From JBHHWH01 sp046756405 (GTDB lineage: Bacteria > Actinomycetota > Acidimicrobiia > Spongiisociales > ZC4RG35), in NCBI GenBank assembly GCA_046756405.1, contig JBHHWH010000032.1, positions 1-24,822 of the forward strand: a stretch of 24,822 bases of DNA, in the 5' to 3' direction. The translations under genes and the position numbers were made by a program. The notes below the pieces were generated by a model, which saw only the letters and a program-made list of their open reading frames with translations, made no database searches and was not told where the DNA came from. Within the stretch, counting starts at the first letter, position 1. The number at the start of each line of letters is the position of its first letter. This document shows, one piece after another, positions 15,002-22,333 of this stretch.

Positions 15002-16165
15002 TCAGCGCTTTCCCAGCGTCACGGTGAGGGTCTGCTCCCTGTCGGCCCGCAGTATCCGAACTTCCACCTGGTCCCCTGCTCTGTGTCTGCGCAGTCGGGC
15101 CAGCAGTTCTTCGATGGTCCTCACCGGAGTGCCGTCGAACTCGACGATCACGTCGTTGACCTGGCCTCCGGCCGTCTCGTAAGCCGAACCCTGAACCAGG
15201 TCGAGCACGCCGACCCCCACCGGGTACTCGGCTTCGGATTCGGTGGCCCACACCGTATCGCCCTGGATTCCGAGCAGGGCGTGGCGGACCTCGCCGGTCT
15301 CAACCAGGTCGTCTACCACGCCCACGACCAGGTCGACGGGCACGGCGAACCCGACGCCTTCGGCGCCCACGTTGGAGACGGCGATGGCGGTGGTGATACC
15401 GATCAGGCGGCCCTCGGCGTCCACCAGGGCACCGCCACTAGACCCCGGGGCAATGGGAGCGTCGGTCTGGATGAGCCCGTAGAGAACGTTGCCGCCGCTC
15501 ACTGCCAAGGCTCGATCGAGGGCGCTGATGATGCCGGCGCTAACGGTGGGGCCGCCCTCCAGTCCCAAGGGGTTGCCCACGGCTATGGCGGGCTCGCCGA
15601 CCACGAGGTTTTCGGAGTTGCCAACGGCGATCGGGACCAGGTCGGGCCGATCCACCTTGAGAACAGCGATGTCGGTGAGCGGGTCGGAGCCCACCAGCTC
15701 GGCCCGGTACCGGGCGCCGTCGGAAAAGACCACGAGGATCTCTTCGGCACCGGCGATGACGTGATGGTTGGTGACGATGTAGCCATTGTCTCCGTTGTCA
15801 GTCCACACAACGCCGCTGCCGCTGCCGGCTCCCAGCAGCGAAGCGACCTCCACGGCGACGGTGGAGGGGATGACCCTCCCGGCCACGTCGGCGGCGCTGA
15901 CCACCTCCCCGAAGGTGGGGGGCGGTCCGGGCTCAGGGATGGTGAGGTCGGGGAGCGGGGGAAGGGTAGGGGTGGTGGGTTCGGTGAAGACTCCGGTGAC
16001 GCCCAGCACGCCTAGGGTCACTCCTGTACCCAGGAGCACTCCGCCCAGGATTCCGAGGACGATGGTCCAGGGATCGACCCGGGGGCGTTGCGGCCTGGTG
16101 GCTTCTGGAGGTGGCTCTGGAGGCCCGCCTCGTCCCGTTGGCGACAACGGATCTCGATCTGTCAT
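15002..16165 (-). CDS. htrA: HtrA/DegP-family membrane-anchored serine protease with PDZ domain
   Basis: A 387-residue S1C protease. A proline-rich cytoplasmic N-terminus (1-32) precedes one transmembrane helix (33-59) and a Pro/Thr linker to the extracytoplasmic protease. The triad is visible: His135 in TNHHV, Asp165 in DPLTDIAVLKV and Ser243 in APGSSGGAL. A single PDZ domain covers about 285-385 (VGVLDLVQGSAYETAGGQVNDVIVEFDGTPVRTIEELLARL). Such proteases degrade misfolded envelope proteins and can trim stress regulators. I chose the ATG at 16165; a start at 16195 would run into moaE. TAGACT lies seven bases before the ATG and there is no Shine-Dalgarno site, so the mRNA is probably leaderless. 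In mycobacteria htrA sits beside sigE-rseA; here it faces that operon. Confidence 0.93.
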   Translation of the reverse strand: MTDRDPLSPTGRGGPPEPPPEATRPQRPRVDPWTIVLGILGGVLLGTGVTLGVLGVTGVFTEPTTPTLPPLPDLTIPEPGPPPTFGEVVSAADVAGRVIPSTVAVEVASLLGAGSGSGVVWTDNGDNGYIVTNHHVIAGAEEILVVFSDGARYRAELVGSDPLTDIAVLKVDRPDLVPIAVGNSENLVVGEPAIAVGNPLGLEGGPTVSAGIISALDRALAVSGGNVLYGLIQTDAPIAPGSSGGALVDAEGRLIGITTAIAVSNVGAEGVGFAVPVDLVVGVVDDLVETGEVRHALLGIQGDTVWATESEAEYPVGVGVLDLVQGSAYETAGGQVNDVIVEFDGTPVRTIEELLARLRRHRAGDQVEVRILRADREQTLTVTLGKR

Positions 16166-16170
16166 AGGCT
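16165..16170 (+). promoter_or_regulatory. Candidate -10 box for moaE (leaderless)
   Basis: TAGGCT ends seven bases before the moaE ATG at 16178. Its first T is the first base of the htrA start codon read on the other strand. The -35 zone lies inside htrA and is weak. Confidence 0.5.
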
Positions 16171-16172
16171 GA

Positions 16173-16178
16173 AGTCTA
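16173..16178 (-). promoter_or_regulatory. Candidate -10 box for htrA (leaderless)
   Basis: On the minus strand TAGACT ends seven bases before the htrA ATG at 16165 and includes the first base of the moaE start codon. The -35 zone would lie within moaE. It mirrors the moaE box, so the two promoters overlap physically. Confidence 0.5.
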
Positions 16179-16612
16179 TGGAAGGCCAGACGCAAAACCT
16201 CCGGGTGACGGTGGGTCCTGATCCCATCGACCCGGCTGCCCTGGTGGCCGAAGTGAGCCGTCCTGCCGCCGGAGCGACAGTCCTATTCTTGGGAACCGTC
16301 CGAGACCACTCCCCGGGCAAGAGCGACGTGACCCACCTCGAGTACGAGGTCTACGTCGAGAGGGTGGAGTCGGAGATCGAACAGGTCGTGGCCGAAGCGG
16401 CATCGCGGTGGCCGATCCTCGCCGCCGCTGTGGAGCATCGATCCGGAGAGGTGGCCGTCGAGGAGATCTCCGTCGCCGTGGCCGTTTCCTGCGCTCATCG
16501 CGCTGACGCCTTCGAAGCGGCGAAGTTCATCATCGACCGTCTCAAGGAGACCGCTCCGATCTGGAAGAAGGAGTTCTGGCCGGGAGGTTCAGAGTGGTCG
16601 AAGGGAAGTTGA
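16178..16612 (+). CDS. moaE: Molybdopterin synthase catalytic (large) subunit MoaE
   Basis: A 144-residue protein of normal MoaE length. VLFLGTVRDHSPG (about 35-47), LEYEVYVERVESE, VEHRSGEVAVEEISVAV, AHRADAF and the C-terminal LKETAPIWKKEFW with Lys130/Lys131 are all family hallmarks. MoaE, with the sulfur-carrying MoaD, converts precursor Z (cPMP) into molybdopterin in molybdenum-cofactor synthesis in the cytoplasm. MoaD is not next to it. The ATG at 16178 lies only 13 bases from the divergent htrA ATG, has no Shine-Dalgarno site and follows a TAGGCT hexamer by seven bases. A longer reading from 16088 would run antisense through htrA and is rejected. It is probably monocistronic, since a new operon begins 85 bases downstream. 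Confidence 0.94.
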   Translation: MEGQTQNLRVTVGPDPIDPAALVAEVSRPAAGATVLFLGTVRDHSPGKSDVTHLEYEVYVERVESEIEQVVAEAASRWPILAAAVEHRSGEVAVEEISVAVAVSCAHRADAFEAAKFIIDRLKETAPIWKKEFWPGGSEWSKGS

Positions 16613-16664
16613 ATTACTTCCAAAAAGACACAGGCCTATTGCAGCGCTCTGCCTGATCGTCGCC

Positions 16665-16670
16665 TAATGT
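16665..16670 (+). promoter_or_regulatory. Candidate -10 box for the fadD-liv operon
   Basis: TAATGT fits TAnnnT in the 85-base gap after moaE. A TTGCAG 20 bases upstream is too far for an ideal -35. A strong ribosome site GGAGGA at 16684-16690 follows. Weak evidence. Confidence 0.25.
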
Positions 16671-16697
16671 CCGCTCCGCTGTGAGGAGGAAGACCGG

Positions 16698-18572
16698 ATG
16701 ACCACACTCGCTGAGCGTACCGAGACACCGCCGGCCGGCACCGGGTACCGCACCATCGCGGCGATGGTGCGGGAGTGGGCGGAACGGACGCCCGACCGGG
16801 TGGCGATGCGGGAGAAGGACTTCGGCATCTGGCAGGAGATCACCTGGGCCGAGTTCTGGGACCGTGTCGTCGACGCTGCCCACGGCCTGCTGGCCCTGGG
16901 CGTCGGCAAAGGAGATCGGATTTCGATCCACTCCGAAGACCGCCCCGAATGGGTGATCCTTGACATCGCCACGGTCGCCATCCGCGCCATCACCGTCGGC
17001 CTCTATCCGACCAACCCCGCCGCCGAAGTCCGCTATCTGCTCTCCGACTCGGGCGCCAAGGTCCATCTCGCCGAAGACCAGGAGCAGGCCGACAAGGTCA
17101 TGGAGGTGATCGACGATCTCCCCGATCTGGAGAAGATCATCCACGTCGAGCCTCGCGGCTTTCGTGAGTGGCGGGGTGACGATCGCTTCATCTTCTGGGA
17201 CGACTTCCTCGAATTGGGCCGGCGCCACCGTGAGGAGAACCCAGGGGCGGTGGAGCGAACCATGGCCGAGGCGGAGAAGGACGATGTGATCACCCTGGTC
17301 TACACCTCAGGGACCACTGGTCCTCCCAAGGGGGCCATGCTCACCAACGGAAACGTCAGCTTCTGCATCGAAAATCTGATCAACAACCCCAGGAGGATGG
17401 GGGAGACCAGGGTGATGCCCGGCGACACCCTCCTCACCTATCTTCCGCTGTGCCACGTGGCCGAGAGGATCTTCTCCACCTGGACCCTGGCCGCCAACGG
17501 CCCCACCCTCAACTTCGCCGAGTCCATCGAGACGGTTCAGCAGGACCTGCGGGAGATCCAGCCCTCCGTCTTCTTCGCCGTGCCCCGCATCTGGGAGAAG
17601 ATCCACGCCACGGTGCTCATCAAGCTCAACGACGCCACCCTGCTCAAGAAGCTTCTCGCCAAGCCCGCCATGATGGCGGCGAACTACATAGGACGTGTCC
17701 GCGCCGAACGAGGAGGCGAGTTCACCCTCCCTGCCAGGTTGCTCTACTGGTTCTTCAACACGCTGGTCTATCGCGCCCTCAAGGAACGGGTTGGCCTTCG
17801 CCGGTGCCGCTACGCCGCCAGCGGTGCGGCTCCCATTGCCCCGGAGGTGCTCATCTTCTTCATGGGGCTGGGGATCGAGGTATACGAGCTGTACGGGATG
17901 ACTGAGAACGCCGCCGTGGCTACTTCCAACTTCCCAGGGCGGGCCAAGGTGGGCACTGTGGGAGAGCCCTACATCCCCGGCACGGTGCGCATCGACCCTG
18001 ACACCGGTGAGATCCAGACGAAGCACGACGGTGTGTTCAAGGGGTATTGGAACAAGCCGGAGAAGACGGTCGAGGCGTTCACGGAGGACGGCTGGCTCAA
18101 GACCGGTGATGTCGGGGAATGGGTGGATGACACCCATGTGAAGATCGTCGATCGAATCAAGGACATCATCGTCACTTCGGGCGGGAAGAACATCTCACCC
18201 TCGGAGATCGAGAACAGTCTCAAGACCTCTCCCTATGTGAAAGAGGCGATGGTCATCGGTGACGGCCGTAAGTATCTGACGGCCCTCATTGGCATCGAGT
18301 TCGACACCGTGGGCGACTGGGCGACCAGACGGGGCATCCCCTACACGACCTATAGGGACCTGTCGGAGAAGCCCGAGGTGATCGAGCTGATCCAGGAGGT
18401 GGTGAACAGGACCAACGAGAAGTTCGCTCGTGTGGAGAACATCCGCAAGTTCCGTCTGCTGCCCAAGGAGCTGGACCATGAGGACGGCGAGCTCACCGCC
18501 ACCCAGAAGCTGAAGCGGAACGCGATGGAAGAGATGTTCGGCGATCTGATCGAGGACATGTACCGATCGTGA
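16698..18572 (+). CDS. Long-chain fatty-acid--CoA ligase (AMP-forming), FadD15-like
   Basis: A 624-residue adenylate-forming enzyme, normal for long-chain acyl-CoA synthetases. The phosphate-binding motif YTSGTTGPPKG lies at about 201-211, the adenylate motif YELYGMTENAA at about 395-405, GWLKTGDVGEW near 464, and the hinge and CoA-side motif KDIIVTSGGKNISPSEIEN near 487. It activates a carboxylic acid to its CoA thioester in two steps through an acyl-adenylate at the cytoplasmic face. The ATG has a strong GGAGGA upstream. Its stop overlaps the livH GTG start (GTGA), so it is the first gene of the transporter operon. Substrate chain length is inferred from overall similarity; an aromatic or other acid cannot be excluded. 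Confidence 0.92.
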   Translation: MTTLAERTETPPAGTGYRTIAAMVREWAERTPDRVAMREKDFGIWQEITWAEFWDRVVDAAHGLLALGVGKGDRISIHSEDRPEWVILDIATVAIRAITVGLYPTNPAAEVRYLLSDSGAKVHLAEDQEQADKVMEVIDDLPDLEKIIHVEPRGFREWRGDDRFIFWDDFLELGRRHREENPGAVERTMAEAEKDDVITLVYTSGTTGPPKGAMLTNGNVSFCIENLINNPRRMGETRVMPGDTLLTYLPLCHVAERIFSTWTLAANGPTLNFAESIETVQQDLREIQPSVFFAVPRIWEKIHATVLIKLNDATLLKKLLAKPAMMAANYIGRVRAERGGEFTLPARLLYWFFNTLVYRALKERVGLRRCRYAASGAAPIAPEVLIFFMGLGIEVYELYGMTENAAVATSNFPGRAKVGTVGEPYIPGTVRIDPDTGEIQTKHDGVFKGYWNKPEKTVEAFTEDGWLKTGDVGEWVDDTHVKIVDRIKDIIVTSGGKNISPSEIENSLKTSPYVKEAMVIGDGRKYLTALIGIEFDTVGDWATRRGIPYTTYRDLSEKPEVIELIQEVVNRTNEKFARVENIRKFRLLPKELDHEDGELTATQKLKRNAMEEMFGDLIEDMYRS

Positions 18573-19537
18573 TCGCGATCCTCCCCGTGCTCGCCCAGGC
18601 CGAGACCAGCAAGCTGGCCCAGATGGTGGTGGAGGGCTTCAGCCTGGGAACGATCTACGCCCTCTTAGCCGTCGGGTTCGTGATCATCTTCAAGGCCACC
18701 CAGGTGCTCAACTTCGCCCACGGTGCTCTCTCTGCCTTGGGGGCGTTCCTGGTGGCGGCGGCCGCGACGGTGCTAGATATCCCGGGGCGCTGGATGGCCG
18801 GGGCTCCCCAGTGGATGACCTGGACCGGCTCGGTGATCATCGCCGTACTGGCCATGGCCGCCATCGGTGCGATCCTGGAGAGGGTGTTCCTTCGTCCCAT
18901 GGTCGGCGAGGAGCTGTTCGCGCTGGCCATCGTCACCCTCGGACTCGACATCGTGGTCCGCAACCTGACCAACGACTGGATAGGCCCCGACGCCCGGCCT
19001 ATGGGCGACCCCCTCGGCGTGGAGAAGTTCGACCTGGGTTGGGTGCTCATCCCCCACACCGTGGTTCTACAGGTCGTCCTCGCGGTGGTGGTAGTGGCTG
19101 CAATCACGCTGTTCTTCCGCTCCCGCATGGGTATAGCGATGCGCGCCACGGCCTTCGACCAGGAGGCCGCCCGGGCCCAGGGGATCAGCGTGGGGCGGGT
19201 GTTCGGTCTCTCCTGGGCGATCGGCGCTGCCCTCGCCGCCATCGCTGGAATCTTCATCTCTGTCTTCCCGCGGCGAGCCGCAGGGGTGGACCAGTCGACG
19301 GCTTTCTTCGCCTTCAAGGCCTTCCCGGCGATCATCATCGGTGGCTTGGACTCTGTGGTGGGAGCGATCGTGGGCGGACTGGCCGTTGGCTTCGCCGAGG
19401 CTGCTACCAGCGCCTATCTGACCTTTGACTTCCTTGGCTCCGGCTTCGGGGGAGTGGTGCCCTATCTGTTGATGCTGTTGGTGCTGGTCATCCGGCCCTA
19501 CGGAATATTCGGAACCGAGGAGATCCGACGGGTATGA
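18569..19537 (+). CDS. livH: Branched-chain-amino-acid-type ABC transporter permease LivH
   Basis: A 322-residue inner-membrane permease with about eight transmembrane segments. SLGTIYALLAVGFVIIFKATQVLNFAHGALSALGAF at the N-terminus is the LivH hallmark, and the cytoplasmic coupling region MGIAMRATAFDQEAARAQGISVGRVF contacts the ATPases. Together with LivM it forms the membrane channel for the periplasmic-binding-protein-dependent importer. GTG at 18569 overlaps the fadD stop by four bases, and its own stop overlaps the livM ATG (ATGA). Such permeases import leucine/isoleucine/valine but also urea, amides and aromatic or other carboxylates, so the name gives the family, not the cargo. Confidence 0.92.
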   Translation: MIAILPVLAQAETSKLAQMVVEGFSLGTIYALLAVGFVIIFKATQVLNFAHGALSALGAFLVAAAATVLDIPGRWMAGAPQWMTWTGSVIIAVLAMAAIGAILERVFLRPMVGEELFALAIVTLGLDIVVRNLTNDWIGPDARPMGDPLGVEKFDLGWVLIPHTVVLQVVLAVVVVAAITLFFRSRMGIAMRATAFDQEAARAQGISVGRVFGLSWAIGAALAAIAGIFISVFPRRAAGVDQSTAFFAFKAFPAIIIGGLDSVVGAIVGGLAVGFAEAATSAYLTFDFLGSGFGGVVPYLLMLLVLVIRPYGIFGTEEIRRV

Positions 19538-20769
19538 GAGGTCGCCCGCTCCTCTTCACCAGCTACGAGGCCGACCAGGCCCTGCTGAACACCACCACCA
19601 AGAAGTTGACGCTCGGCATCTTCGTGGTGTTGTTGGTCTTGATCCCGTTCCAACTGGTGCCGGGGATGAAGTTCCTGGGACAGAACGACTGGATGAAGCT
19701 GTTGAGCACGGTGGGCATCTTCGCCATTGGCGCCCTGGGCTTGAACATCCTCACCGGACTCGCCGGTCAGGTGTCGTTGGGACACGCCTTCTTCATGGGC
19801 ATAGGCGCCTACACCGCCGCCTGGCTCGGTTCCTCCCCCGGCGCGCTGGCAGGACTGGGGCTACCCATCTGGATCTGGCTTCCCATGGCGGGTGTCATCC
19901 CGGCCCTGGTGGGGGTGGCGGTCGGGCCCACGGCGGTGAGGGTCCGGGGCCTCTACCTTGCCTTCGTCACCCTGGGGCTCGTCTTCGTTGGCGAGTACGT
20001 CTTTCGTAACACTCCCTACTACACCGGCGGATCCCAATCCGGCCGCACCTTCCCCGACTTCGAACTGCGCCTGTGGAAGGAGGAGCTGCCGCTGGTGGAC
20101 TTCAGCCGGGACGGCGCCTGGTTCGGGATTGAGCTGTCCAGCGAAGCCAAGACCTTCTACCTCATGCTGGTACTCGCCATCATCTTCGCCCTGCTGGCCA
20201 AGAATCTTCAACGGACCCGGGTGGGTCGGGCCTTCCAGGCGATCCGGGACCGGGACATCGCCGCCGAGATCATGGGCGTCGACGAGTTCCGCTACAAGCT
20301 GCTGGCCTTCGGGATCTCGTCTTTCTACGCCGGGATAGCCGGAGCGCTGCTGGCCAGCTTCGTGGGACGAACTATCCCGGAACGGTGGGACCTGCTCCTC
20401 TCGGTCCAGTTCATCGCCATCGTGCTGATCGGAGGTGCAGGCACGGTCACCGGGACGCTGCTGGGCTCTGCCTTCGTCATCCTTTTGCCCCGGGTGGTGC
20501 AGAACTTCTCCTTTTTCCTCACCGACTACGTCAACGAGGGGAGTGGGGCTTTGGTGCGGCTCGCTGACGTGCTCATCGCCACCGAGCCGGGCGACTTCGG
20601 GATGCTCAATGTTCTTCAGGGTGTCGGCCCCGGTCTATCCGTGGCACAGTTCAATCAAATTCTCTACGGTTTGCTGATAGTCGGGTTCCTGATCTTCGAG
20701 CCCCTCGGCTTGTTCGGGATCTGGCTTCGGATACGTAACTATTGGAAGAGTTGGCCGTTCACATATTGA
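19534..20769 (+). CDS. livM: Branched-chain-amino-acid-type ABC transporter permease LivM
   Basis: A 411-residue permease, longer than LivH as is usual. NILTGLAGQVSLGHAFFMGIGAYTAAWL is the LivM signature and GRAFQAIRDRDIAAEIMGVDEFRYKLLAFGISSFYAGIAGAL the ATPase-coupling loop. A polar insert at about residues 160-205 (YYTGGSQSGRTFPDFELRLWKEELPLVDF) lies on the outer side. The ATG at 19534 overlaps the livH stop by four bases. A 55-base gap with a stem-loop separates it from the binding-protein gene. It pairs with LivH to form the transmembrane path. Confidence 0.92.
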   Translation: MRGRPLLFTSYEADQALLNTTTKKLTLGIFVVLLVLIPFQLVPGMKFLGQNDWMKLLSTVGIFAIGALGLNILTGLAGQVSLGHAFFMGIGAYTAAWLGSSPGALAGLGLPIWIWLPMAGVIPALVGVAVGPTAVRVRGLYLAFVTLGLVFVGEYVFRNTPYYTGGSQSGRTFPDFELRLWKEELPLVDFSRDGAWFGIELSSEAKTFYLMLVLAIIFALLAKNLQRTRVGRAFQAIRDRDIAAEIMGVDEFRYKLLAFGISSFYAGIAGALLASFVGRTIPERWDLLLSVQFIAIVLIGGAGTVTGTLLGSAFVILLPRVVQNFSFFLTDYVNEGSGALVRLADVLIATEPGDFGMLNVLQGVGPGLSVAQFNQILYGLLIVGFLIFEPLGLFGIWLRIRNYWKSWPFTY

Positions 20770-20781
20770 GCGGTCTACGGA

Positions 20782-20798
20782 GGGGACGGCAAGTCCCC
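20782..20798 (+). other. Stem-loop between livM and livK
   Basis: GGGGAC at 20782-20787 pairs perfectly with GTCCCC at 20793-20798 around a GGCAA loop. No T-run follows, so it is more likely an RNA-stability element than a terminator. It directly precedes the strong ribosome binding site of the binding-protein gene. Confidence 0.55.
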
Positions 20799-20824
20799 GA
20801 GACAACTGAGGAGGAAGGAAACGA

Positions 20825-22213
20825 ATGAGGACCAAAGCCAAATGGTTGGCGGTTTTCCTCGCGCTGGGACTGGTGGCCGCTGCCTGTAGCCCGGCGGCTG
20901 AGGAAGCCACCACCACCGCGCCCCCCGCCGCGGAGGAGCCGGCCGAACAGCCGGCCGAAGAGCCAGCCGAAGAGCCAGCGGAAGAGCCAGAAGCACCGAT
21001 GGAGATCGCCACCGACGTCGGTGTCGACCTCGAGGCGGGCACCATCACCATCGGCCTACTCTCCGACCTGACGGGACCCTTCAGCCCCCTGGTGCAGGTG
21101 ATCGTGACCGGTCAGGAGGTCTACTGGGAGGAAGTGAACGCCAACGGCGGCATCAACGGCCTCCAGGTGGTCCTTGAGATTCGAGACACCGGGTACGTGG
21201 TAGACAATCACGTCCAGGCCTACGACGAGCTCAAGGACAAGGTGGTGGCCTTCGGCCACTCCACCGGCTCGCCACACACGGTAGCCATCGTTCCCCAGCT
21301 CCAGGAGGACGGGATCCTGGCGCTTCCGCTGACCTGGTACTCGGGGTGGACGGATCCGGCGTTCAACTCCAACCTGCTGCACCACGGTGCTCCCTACTGC
21401 ATTGAGGCCCAGAACCTGGTGGGCTACGCCGCCGACACCATGGGCGTGCAGACGATTGCCATCGTCTCGCTTCCGGGTGACTACGGTCAGGACTCGGCTC
21501 AGGGAGCCAAGATCGCGGCCGAGGCCTTGGGGCTGGATGTCGTCTACGACGGTGAGGCCACGATCGTTCCCACCGACGAGGCAGGGCTGGCCGCCGCGGC
21601 TGACAAGATCGTGGAGACCAACCCGGACCTGGTGTGGATCACCTCCACGCCGACCATGTTCTCCAGCGTCTTCGGCCAGGCTCTGGCCAAGGGCTACCAG
21701 GGACTGTGGTCCGGTGCGGCTCCCACGTTCAACCCGGCCTTCATCAAGCCGGACTCCCCGATCAAGGACGCGATTGCCCAAGCCACGTTCTGGGGTAGTT
21801 ACTACGAGACCTGGGCCGGAGACTCGCCGGGAACTCAGGCGGCCAAGGAGATCCTGCTGGCCCGCCGCCCCGACACCACTCCCTTCGACTTCTACTTCGA
21901 GGGGATCATCGAGGCCCAGATCATGGAGCAGGCCCTACGTCAGGCCTACGCCAACGGTGACCTGACCCAGGCGGGTGTGCTTGCCGCGGCCAAGAGTCTG
22001 GAGAATGTCGACTTCAACGGACTTGCTCCGGCGGATCGCTTCACCGGCACACCTAACGAGCAGGTGCAACGGGTGATCCATGTTGTCAAGCCCGACCCCG
22101 AGGGTTTGGCATCGGGAGCCAACGGCGGCCTGGTCATGGTGGAGGCCAACTACACCCACCCCATCGTGCAGAACTACGAGTTCAACGAGGCCTGCTACAA
22201 GCTGGGCAGTTGA
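20825..22213 (+). CDS. livK: Liv-type ABC transporter substrate-binding lipoprotein
   Basis: A 462-residue extracytoplasmic binding protein. Residues 1-20 are a lipoprotein signal (basic MRTKAK, hydrophobic core, lipobox VAAAC with Cys21 as the acylated residue). A Glu/Pro/Ala tether of about 40 residues follows. The Peripla_BP_6 fold begins at ITIGLLSDLTGPFSP and includes the long inter-domain hinge segments IVSLPGDYGQDSAQGAKIAAEALG and DLVWITSTPTMFSSVFGQAL. It captures the ligand and delivers it to LivHM. GAGGAGG precedes the ATG. Ligand-contact residues could not be matched to a known leucine- or aromatic-binding pattern by eye, so the cargo remains open. It is followed by two strong hairpins before livF. 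Confidence 0.9.
   Translation: MRTKAKWLAVFLALGLVAAACSPAAEEATTTAPPAAEEPAEQPAEEPAEEPAEEPEAPMEIATDVGVDLEAGTITIGLLSDLTGPFSPLVQVIVTGQEVYWEEVNANGGINGLQVVLEIRDTGYVVDNHVQAYDELKDKVVAFGHSTGSPHTVAIVPQLQEDGILALPLTWYSGWTDPAFNSNLLHHGAPYCIEAQNLVGYAADTMGVQTIAIVSLPGDYGQDSAQGAKIAAEALGLDVVYDGEATIVPTDEAGLAAAADKIVETNPDLVWITSTPTMFSSVFGQALAKGYQGLWSGAAPTFNPAFIKPDSPIKDAIAQATFWGSYYETWAGDSPGTQAAKEILLARRPDTTPFDFYFEGIIEAQIMEQALRQAYANGDLTQAGVLAAAKSLENVDFNGLAPADRFTGTPNEQVQRVIHVVKPDPEGLASGANGGLVMVEANYTHPIVQNYEFNEACYKLGS
20927..20995 (+). repeat. 12-bp tandem repeat encoding the acidic Pro-Ala-Glu tether of the lipoprotein
   Basis: Four consecutive 12-base units (20939, 20951, 20963 and 20975), each reading close to CCAGCCGAAGAG, encode PAEQ/PAEE. 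A degenerate unit lies on each side. In-frame 12-base steps mean copy number can change without frameshift, altering tether length between lipid anchor and binding domain. Confidence 0.85.
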
Positions 22214-22230
22214 CCGCATAGAGGCTGAGT

Positions 22231-22258
22231 GTGGAGTGGTCCTTCGGGGCCACTCCAC
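22231..22258 (+). terminator. 12-bp hairpin with UUCG tetraloop after livK
   Basis: GTGGAGTGGTCC (22231-22242) pairs with GGGCCACTCCAC (22247-22258) through twelve pairs including one G-U, closing on a C-UUCG-G tetraloop, the exceptionally stable kind. It begins 17 bases after the livK stop. No T-run follows, so full termination is doubtful; partial termination or protection of the upstream mRNA is likelier. Confidence 0.7.
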
Positions 22259-22275
22259 CCGGCCATGAATTGCGT

Positions 22276-22304
22276 GTTGTGAGTGGAGCGGGCCCGCTCA
22301 CAAC
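22276..22304 (+). other. Second inverted repeat before livF
   Basis: GTTGTGAG (22276-22283) is inverted as CTCACAAC (22297-22304). Nested inside is the perfect palindrome GAGCGGGCCCGCTC at 22286-22299. It may be a second RNA hairpin or an operator. livF starts 30 bases later after a GGAG site. Confidence 0.55.
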
Positions 22305-22333
22305 CCGGAGCCCATTACCCCGATCGGAGCGGC

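Noticed and set aside
13644..15182. 512-codon open frame on the plus strand
   Set aside because: It lies antisense to ahpE, the metalloprotease homologue and htrA. Its composition is low-complexity Gly/Arg/Ser-rich with no domain; it is a by-product of high GC in the opposite strand.
15003..15251. N-terminal extension of the metalloprotease homologue to 15251
   Set aside because: It would overlap htrA for about 250 bases in another frame, and the added residues are Arg/Gly-rich nonsense. GTG at 14999, two bases after the htrA stop, fits better.
16088..16177. Upstream extension of moaE
   Set aside because: The added 30 residues run antisense through htrA and do not look like MoaE, and the ATG at 16178 matches the family start.
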